From: Catonella sp963545085
Lineage (GTDB): Bacteria; Bacillota; Clostridia; Lachnospirales; Lachnospiraceae
Assembly: GCA_963545085.1 (NCBI GenBank)
Contig: CAUUHV010000010.1
Coordinates: 1 to 64,000 of the forward strand
Length of the DNA stretch: 64,000 bases
Reading direction: 5' to 3'
The notes under the pieces were generated by a model. The model was not told the DNA's origin. It made no database searches and worked only from the letters and a program-made list of their open reading frames with translations. The position numbers and the translations under genes were made by a program. Of the stretch, positions 58,536 to 64,000 are shown in pieces. Within the stretch, counting starts at the first letter, position 1. Each line of letters opens with the position of its first letter.

Positions 58536-59732
58536 ATGAAACCGTTTGAAAACTTTGACTGGAGCGGATTTTGGGATGATGACGATTATGCTTTGGAAAA
58601 GTATGTCGGAAAGAAGCCTACAGATAGTGAAATAGCGGACATTGAAAAAGAGCTCGGATATAAATTACCTGAAGACTATATAGAACTTGTGAAACATCAT
58701 AACGGCGGAATTCCGTTTGCCACATTATTCAGTAATGATAAAATTGCCGTGTGTATTACAGGAATTTACGGTACGGATAAAGAAAAAGTTAATTCGCTTT
58801 GCGGTGAACTCGGTAACGAATTCCGGCTTAATGAATGGGGTTATCCGAACATAGGGGTGGCTGTTGCGGACACTATTTCAGCCGGACACCATATGGTATT
58901 TCTTGACTACAGAAAATGTGGAAAAGATGGAGAGCCTAAGGTAGTGCTTGTGGATCAGGAAGATGATTACAGTATTTATCCGCTTGCGGATACTTTTGAA
59001 GAATTTATAAAGGGACTTGCGGTAGAACGGCATAATATTACAAAGGAAGAATTTAAGGAATATAGCGAAGAAGTAAAAGTAAATGTAATATCCAATTTAA
59101 TCAGGGAGAATGATTTTAAGACCGCTATAGAATTTCTCTCTTATGCGGGAGCGGAAAATTTAAGTACCGAGTTAAAGGGAATGCTTGCAAGGGCATATAA
59201 TAATAACGGACAAATCGAAGAAGCTATGCGGATAATGGATGAGATACCTGAGGAAGAAAGAGACGCCGTCTGGTATTACCGATATGGCTATTCTTACTCA
59301 AAGTTATCAGAAAACTGTAAATATGACATGGAAAAGGAAAGCTTAAATGCGCTTGTCAGTTTTGAAAAGGCTATTGCCATTGCAAAAGATGATGAAGTTA
59401 AAGAATGGTGCATGGAGCTTGTAGAGGGTTATGGACTTAAGACTATACTTGAAAATAATAAAGAAAAGTTCCCGTTTGTTTATGAGTGTTATTTAGATTA
59501 TGTGGCTCAGTTTTCTGAGGAAGAATTCCCAAGGTCGGGAGGCGGAAGAACATATAAAAAAATTACGGTAAATGATGTAAAAAATATTGAGGAAATTTGG
59601 GATATTCTTGATCCTGTATACTGGACTATAGACATTTACAGCTCATACAAAGATTATTTAAAATCGGCAGAGTCTTTTACTTTGGAGCAAAGGTATTTAA
59701 ATGCGACAACGTGGTATTACTCATATTCGTGA
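58536..59732 (+). CDS. SUKH/SMI1-KNR4 protein with TPR-like repeats, C-terminus probably lost
   Basis: The 398-residue protein has a SMI1/KNR4 (SUKH) domain over about residues 25-165 (IADIEKELGYKLPEDYIELV, then HHNGGIPF). A TPR-like region follows (about 180-310; GMLARAYNNNGQIEEAMRIM). The last block (about 340-398) resembles the start of a DMP19/DUF4375 domain (LEQRYLNATTWYYS), whose usual continuation EVNNGG is missing and appears at 62448. SUKH proteins are often immunity proteins for contact-dependent toxins. No toxin gene is in view. Confidence 0.78.
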   Translation: MKPFENFDWSGFWDDDDYALEKYVGKKPTDSEIADIEKELGYKLPEDYIELVKHHNGGIPFATLFSNDKIAVCITGIYGTDKEKVNSLCGELGNEFRLNEWGYPNIGVAVADTISAGHHMVFLDYRKCGKDGEPKVVLVDQEDDYSIYPLADTFEEFIKGLAVERHNITKEEFKEYSEEVKVNVISNLIRENDFKTAIEFLSYAGAENLSTELKGMLARAYNNNGQIEEAMRIMDEIPEEERDAVWYYRYGYSYSKLSENCKYDMEKESLNALVSFEKAIAIAKDDEVKEWCMELVEGYGLKTILENNKEKFPFVYECYLDYVAQFSEEEFPRSGGGRTYKKITVNDVKNIEEIWDILDPVYWTIDIYSSYKDYLKSAESFTLEQRYLNATTWYYSYS

Positions 59733-59818
59733 AGAAGATGAGTATGAAAATTTCAGAGTACATCTAATTGCCATATTTGGGAAAATAAGAAATGCTATGA
59801 AAATTGGGCTTGAGATAT

Positions 59819-59880
59819 AATAGGGATACAGAGAGAAAAGTCAGATAAATAGGGGCTTTCAGCGCTGTATCCTTATTTTA
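59819..59880 (+). terminator. Terminator-like hairpin after the SUKH gene
   Basis: AATAGGGATACAG (59819-59831) pairs with CTGTATCCTTATT (59865-59877) across a 33-base loop and is followed by TTA. Confidence 0.6.
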
Positions 59881-60407
59881 GAAATCGTGAAAATCAAATA
59901 ATCAGGTCTAAAAGGAGGCTTTTATGGGATGTAAAAATATTTCAAGCAGATATATCAGCCTTTCCGGTGGTAAGGTAAGAATGAAATGACATGGATCATT
60001 AAAATATTTTTGTTTTCAATTTCTACTAAGTCCTTACGAAATTAATATCTCATTGAGGGGGCATTTTAGTTATTCCTGAAAAAGAAGTGCCGGAATTTTA
60101 AAGTTTACTTGTAAGGTATTATGAAGGAGAGAATATATCTATAATTTCTAATTTTATGAAAAAGAATTGTTGGAAGAAAATGTAGCTATAGAAGGCATTA
60201 TTGAGGAACTTATTTTGTATCATAATAGCGGATTTATTCCCTTTCCAAATACTTATACTATAATTATAACCGGAATTGGATTTGTAACAAGTACACACAT
60301 TGAAGTGCAATATATTCCAATTTTGGATGGAATATGCGAATGGGGTGATAATAATAGACTTTAAGTCATTTAGATAAAAACACCAATATTATATAAGAGG
60401 GATTCAA
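59881..60407. other. Gene-poor patch with short coding scraps
   Basis: A 21-codon frame at 59923 with its own GGAGG-like site (MGCKNISSRYISLSGGKVRM) ends early. A second frame at 60167-60364 contains YHNSGFIPFPNTYTIIITGI, which vaguely recalls the HHNGGIPF...CITGI segment of the SUKH domain and may be a relic of a second copy. Nothing intact is seen. Confidence 0.4.
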
Positions 60408-61200
60408 ATGAAAAACAGGAGAGCGATAACAATAAAGCCGGTTATGTTTCTTGTACTTTGTGTGTCTTATTTCTATTTATTGTATAACCGTTCCTACTAA
60501 AAATATTCAATATAAACCGTATACCTTTCATCTGTTCGGCATCATATACACCTTTATTATACTTTGTTCCGTGGTAATTATTGATTTTGAAAAATTAGCG
60601 AAGAAAGATTATATTATTGCATTAAGTTTAAGCTTATTATCTATCGGCGTAACAAGTCCCGTTAATTATATGGGGATTATTTCAGGCATATGTGCATTCT
60701 TTGCATATTTGGGAAGCGTAACGTTAAGTGACAATAATGAAAGTAAAATGCATTTGCTTCGTTCCGGTGAAGTTAAAGATATTATGAAGAGTATTGCTGT
60801 TATTCTATTCATAGGATGTGTTTTTATATTTATGGAATAGCTTGGGCAGAATCCGCTTAGATTTAGTTTTGATATTTTATCAATCTTTAGAGCACTTGGA
60901 GCCGGTGTATCAGAGGAAGTTATTTTCCGCTTGTTTATATTCTCTGTTATAGTGTATATGTGCAAGGGGAAAGAGCCGCCAAAACTTGTGACATTTTTGG
61001 TCATGGTTGTACCTTTTGCCATGCTTCATGTTGTTGACGAAGTAGTTGCTTATGGTTTTTTCCATTCTTTACCCAATTTAATACAGGTCTGTTTGGTAGC
61101 GGCACCAATCACTATCTTGGCATGGAAACGGGATTTATTCACTGCCATAGGAGTTCATTTTATTTATGATGTGATATCTATGTCCTTATTGAAAAAGTAG
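60408..61200 (+). pseudogene. CPBP/Abi-family membrane protease, disrupted
   Basis: ATG 60408 opens a frame with a ribosome site upstream (AGAGGG) that fails near 60498. Reading continues in another frame from about 60470 to a TAG at 60838, and in that same frame from 60841 to 61200. The last part holds the CPBP hallmark GVSEEVIFRLFIF and the metal His segments FAMLHVVDE and GVHFIYDVIS. One frameshift and one nonsense codon therefore break the gene. CPBP proteins process prenylated or bacteriocin-related peptides, and some give bacteriocin self-immunity. Confidence 0.75.
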
Positions 61201-61302
61201 CTGAAATGTTCCGCTGATATGCTTTAGCTAAGGAATAGGGGACAGATATGGCAGAATGAAGACGGAAATAAATCGTTTGTATATTTTAAAGGAGAGCCGG
61301 AC

Positions 61303-62088
61303 ATGAATGAAGTGAATAAAACGCTTTTTATTCCGCTTTACGGGAAATCTCAAATTAGCAAACAGGGCATTATTTTGGATGATCCAATGGCTGAAAAAAT
61401 CTGGGCAGCGGAAGAATTCCCAATAAAAGGGAAATCCAAATCGAAATGGCTGGCATACAATATGGCCATGAGAGCCCGTGTGTTTGATGATTGGACAAAG
61501 CGGCAGCTTAAGCAAAATGATGATGCTCTGGTACTTCATATCGGATGCGGGCTTGACAGCAGATGCAAGAGAGTCAAGCAGGCTTATAGAAACTGGCTTG
61601 ATTGTGATTTTCCGGAAGTAATATCTGTTCGCAGAAATTATTATACAGAAACAGAAAATTATAGAATGATGGCCTTGGATGCGACTGATACGGAACAGAT
61701 AAAGCAGCTCCCTAACAGGGATACGGCTATTGTGGTTTTGGAGGGAGTAAGCATGTATCTGTCTAACAATCAACTTCACACCTTCCTTAAAGTGTTAAGA
61801 GAAAAATATAATCATCTCCATATATTGATGGATATCTATACTGAATTTGGAGCAAATGCTTCCAAATACAAGAATCCGGTAAATGATGTCGGGGTTACAA
61901 AACTCTATGGTATTGATGACATCGGGAATTTGCTTAGCGGTTTAGAGCTTCGTTTCATAAAAGAACACTCGCTTACGCCTGCTGTGTTGGTAAATGAGCT
62001 GAAGCCTTTGGACAAAGTATTTTTCAAACTTATGTTTAACAGATTTTTATATAGGAAGATTTATCGGTTGATTGAGCTGGGTTCTTGA
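61303..62088 (+). CDS. LCM/PPM1-type SAM-dependent O-methyltransferase
   Basis: This 261-residue protein belongs to the leucine-carboxyl-methyltransferase-like family. It has DPMAEKIWAAEEFPI, MAMRARVFDDWTK, the SAM site VLHIGCGLDSRCKRV, DCDFPEVISVRR and the block IVVLEGVSMYLSNNQ. Family members in bacteria methylate carboxyl or hydroxyl groups of small molecules or polyketides; the substrate is unknown. Base use differs from the housekeeping genes, and it lies inside the patch that splits the SUKH/DMP19 gene, so it may have arrived by transfer. Confidence 0.85.
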   Translation: MNEVNKTLFIPLYGKSQISKQGIILDDPMAEKIWAAEEFPIKGKSKSKWLAYNMAMRARVFDDWTKRQLKQNDDALVLHIGCGLDSRCKRVKQAYRNWLDCDFPEVISVRRNYYTETENYRMMALDATDTEQIKQLPNRDTAIVVLEGVSMYLSNNQLHTFLKVLREKYNHLHILMDIYTEFGANASKYKNPVNDVGVTKLYGIDDIGNLLSGLELRFIKEHSLTPAVLVNELKPLDKVFFKLMFNRFLYRKIYRLIELGS

Positions 62089-62144
62089 AATGTGGGAAAG
62101 TAATATAATGAAATAAATGAAAATCTCCAAATTAGAAGTTGTGG

Positions 62145-62451
62145 GGCTAATGCGCTTGTTTGTCATACTAAGTCACGCCTTCGCTGATAGATGTCCAGAC
62201 TCGCTCCGGTTTTTCTGAAAGAGGCTGTTTTAGGATTGTTCTGTTGACGAAAAACCTAATGCGCTCGCTTAGGCATTATCAGCTCCAGCTGTTTGATTTA
62301 TGAGTGATTACAAACAAACACATTAAATTTATTGTTCTAGTTATTGTTTGCATACCTCTAAGATTACAGCTCCGAATGATAAATTCTAAGCGAGCACATT
62401 AGGCGTAGCGAAGCGGATGCCGGAGTGAGTCTGAAATGTTATCATTCGGAG
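62145..62451. repeat. Nested inverted-repeat element (about 300 bp)
   Basis: Several arms pair in nested order: CAGACTCGCTCCGG (62196-62209) with CCGGAGTGAGTCTG (62420-62433), and CTAATGCGCTCGCTTAG (62256-62272) with CTAAGCGAGCACATTAG (62386-62402). A separate pair is CTCCGAATGATAA (62370-62382) with TTATCATTCGGAG (62439-62451). CTAATGCGCTTG at 62147 is a direct partial copy of the second arm. No gene is inside. It looks like a repeat family or a folded mobile element, and its right end abuts the cut DMP19 fragment. Confidence 0.6.
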
Positions 62452-62787
62452 TGGTATTTTATTGAAGTAAACAACGGAGGACATTTTCAGTTCTTGGATA
62501 ATTCTACAGGGATTGTATGGGAGGATGCCTTAAACGGATTTAGGCTGTTCGGGATGACGGAAATAGCGGATAATTTCAATAAGGTTATTGATTTATTCGG
62601 CGGCGTGATTCCTTTTGAGAGGGAAGAACGTTGGAAAAAAATGGATAAGTTGAACGAAAATTTTGAAGAGCTTTTGGAAGCGGCTGATATATTCGTGTAT
62701 AATTATGACGGTGTATTTGAAGATGTATACGTGAAAGCACATCCGGAAAAATTTACTTTTGAAGGGTATTATAATAAGATTGTATGA
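62448..62787 (+). pseudogene. N-terminally truncated DMP19/DUF4375 domain
   Basis: From 62448 the frame encodes EWYFIEVNNGGHFQFLDNST, GIVWEDALNGFRLFG and AHPEKFTFEGYYNK, the core of a DMP19 domain. The only start codon in frame upstream is a GTG at 62425 inside the repeat element, without a ribosome site. The missing N-terminal part matches the end of the SUKH protein at 59.7 kb. Most likely this is the severed C-terminus of that gene or of a lost copy of it. Confidence 0.65.
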
Positions 62788-62815
62788 GTTTAAACAATCT
62801 TAAAATCACTCTCAC

Positions 62816-62844
62816 TTGACAAACTCTCCCTTCTTAGCTATTAT
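62816..62844 (+). promoter_or_regulatory. Promoter of valS
   Basis: TTGACA (62816-62821) and TATTAT (62839-62844) with a 17-base spacer, directly before the T-box leader. Confidence 0.85.
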
Positions 62845-62854
62845 TTTTTTAAAT

Positions 62855-63098
62855 GTAGAGCGGAAGAGGAGTAGGCTTATTTTTTCTTAACAGAGAGAAG
62901 TCGGGCGGTGCAAGACTTTAAGGAAATTTGTCGAAGGTAGCTTCCAAACAGCATCTCCCAAAAAACGTATAGAAATATACGGACAAGAGATGACGGGCGT
63001 CCCCGTTACGGATTGGAGGTGGCGGCTTTGCCGTCATAAATTAAGGTGGTACAGTGAGATATACTCTCGCCCTTAGCTTAGGGGCGGGAGATTTTCAT
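62855..63098 (+). promoter_or_regulatory. T-box riboswitch upstream of valS
   Basis: The leader has the stem I start AGAGCGGAAGAGGAGTAG (from about 62857), a possible specifier segment GAAGGTAGC (about 62933-62941, perhaps a GTA codon) and the T-box AAGGTGGTACAGTGAG (63043-63058). The TGGT of the T-box pairs with an ACCA tRNA end. A terminator stem (CTCTCGCCC at 63064-63072 with GGGCGGGAG at 63082-63090) is followed by ATTTTCATTTT. Uncharged tRNA-Val would favour read-through. The specifier call is uncertain. Confidence 0.9.
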
Positions 63099-63121
63099 TT
63101 TAAGGAGGAAAGTTTATATTT

Positions 63122-64000
63122 ATGAAAAGAGAACTCGAAAAAACGTATAATCCGACGGAGATAGAGGACAAAATTTATTCCCGATGGCTTGAAAAAAAAT
63201 ATTTTCATGCAAGGGTAAACGAGGATAAGAAGCCGTTTACCATAGTGATGCCGCCTCCAAATATAACCGGGCAGCTTCACATGGGACACGCGCTTGATAA
63301 TACCATGCAGGATATTCTTATAAGATTTAAAAGAATGCAGGGGTTTGAGGCGCTCTGGCAGCCGGGGACGGATCATGCGTCCATAGCTACCGAAGCTAAA
63401 ATAGTTGAAAAACTTAAGGAGGAGGGCACTTCAAAAGAGGAACTCGGCAGAGAGGCTTTTTTAAAAAGAGCGTGGGAATGGAAAAAAGAGTACGGCGGCA
63501 GAATTATTTCACAGCTTAAAAAATTAGGCTCATCCTGTGATTGGGACAGGGAAAGATTTACGATGGATGAGGGTTGCTCCGAGGCTGTTAAAGAGGTATT
63601 TGTAAAGCTTTATGATAAAAAGCTTATTTATAAAGGCTCAAGACTTGTGAACTGGTGTCCTGTATGTAATACATCCATTTCGGATGCCGAGGTTGAACAT
63701 GAGGAAAAAGCCGGGCATTTTTGGCATATTAAATATCCCGTTATTGAGAACGGAAAGCCCAGCAAGACGGAATTTCTTGAATTTGCGACAACCCGTCCGG
63801 AAACCATGCTCGGAGACACCGCAGTTGCCGTAAATCCGGAAGATGAAAGATATACATATCTTAAAGGAAAGACGGTATGGCTTCCTATAGCGGAACGTGA
63901 AATTCCCGTTATAGAGGACAGTTATGTAGATATGGAATTCGGTACGGGTGTGGTTAAGATTACCCCGGCTCACGACCCCAATGATTTTGAGGTCGGAAAG
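63122..64000 (+). CDS. valS: Valyl-tRNA synthetase, N-terminal part (3' end outside window)
   Basis: The first 293 residues are in the window and the frame is open to the last base. The ATG at 63122 follows AAGGAGG by 12 bases. The class I HIGH motif is in PPNITGQLHMGHALDNTM, the catalytic-domain block GTDHASIATE follows, and the editing domain begins near RPETMLGDTAVAVNPED. It charges tRNA-Val under T-box control. Confidence 0.97.
   Translation, partial: MKRELEKTYNPTEIEDKIYSRWLEKKYFHARVNEDKKPFTIVMPPPNITGQLHMGHALDNTMQDILIRFKRMQGFEALWQPGTDHASIATEAKIVEKLKEEGTSKEELGREAFLKRAWEWKKEYGGRIISQLKKLGSSCDWDRERFTMDEGCSEAVKEVFVKLYDKKLIYKGSRLVNWCPVCNTSISDAEVEHEEKAGHFWHIKYPVIENGKPSKTEFLEFATTRPETMLGDTAVAVNPEDERYTYLKGKTVWLPIAEREIPVIEDSYVDMEFGTGVVKITPAHDPNDFEVGK

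Noticed and set aside
1..64000. CRISPR array, prophage, intact insertion sequence or replication origin
   Set aside because: No regularly spaced repeats, phage structural genes, transposase frames or DnaA-box clusters were seen.

Overview
The window reads as a chromosomal segment of a low-GC, Gram-positive anaerobe of the class Clostridia, most likely Lachnospiraceae or a close relative. The grounds are strong GGAGG ribosome sites, AT-rich promoters of the TTGACA-N17-TATAAT type, a T-box in front of valS, a def-fmt-rsmB-rlmN-prpC-prkC-rsgA-rpe-thiN run, the DUF2953/GerW(YtfJ) pair and the clostridial DUF3793/flavodoxin/DUF2325 set. The species cannot be fixed from the sequence alone.

Layout. 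1-1.57 kb: the tail of an ABC exporter, relics of a DtxR-type regulator and a BcrA-type ATPase, and a truncated conjugative-transposon sigma factor, so this is a decayed mobile or accessory scar. 1.57-6.2 kb: a small tyrosine phosphatase, a secreted NlpC/P60 enzyme with an Ig-like domain, a CmpB-type membrane protein, an HD phosphohydrolase and a convergent SARP/BTAD regulator ending in a degenerate GGDEF-like domain. 6.3-6.5 kb: a MITE-like inverted repeat. 6.8-20.4 kb: a long one-strand cluster behind a consensus promoter and a Fur box. It holds DUF4418, an FtsX-like ABC permease and ATPase, FTR1, a P19/Tp34-type lipoprotein, a DUF2318 protein, two more ABC permeases and an ATPase, an FMN-binding lipoprotein, an unknown membrane-anchored protein, a four-helix cytochrome-b-like protein, FrdA- and FrdB-like subunits, and ThrH. 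The core order from FTR1 to the second ATPase matches the p19 iron-uptake locus of Campylobacter. Here the thioredoxin-like genes found at the end of that locus are replaced by what looks like a transmembrane electron conduit.

20.4-32 kb: a mismatch DNA glycosylase, a secreted protein of unknown function, a DUF4846 lipoprotein, an inactive rhomboid-like protein, unknown helical proteins, DUF2953, GerW/YtfJ, gmk, rpoZ and priA. 32.1-41.9 kb: the housekeeping def-to-thiN operon with three small genes at its end. 42-46.2 kb: a chemoreceptor on the minus strand, then trxB-like, trxA and an OhrR/MarR regulator. The TrxB lacks the NADPH-binding motifs and may be ferredoxin-dependent. 46.2-48.6 kb: a DtxR regulator divergent from a Fur-box-controlled DUF3793-flavodoxin-DUF2325 operon. 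48.6-51.3 kb: a structured leader, a DUF6110-like protein and a P1B-type ATPase. 51.3-58.5 kb: a frameshifted GNAT, an alpha-amylase-family enzyme, AlaX, a CheY-like protein, tRNA-Gly(CCC), dus, icd and proC.

58.5-62.8 kb: an accessory patch. A SUKH-TPR protein seems to have lost its C-terminal DMP19 domain, and a matching DMP19 piece lies 2.7 kb downstream. Between them are relics, a broken CPBP protease gene, a methyltransferase and a nested inverted-repeat element. 62.8-64 kb: promoter, T-box and the start of valS.

Two Fur-type operons, a DtxR regulator, flavodoxin and a flavin/heme/Fe-S electron chain next to a ferrous-iron permease make iron acquisition and redox balance under iron limitation the theme of the accessory content. 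The most interesting candidate system is the 6.8-19.8 kb cluster.
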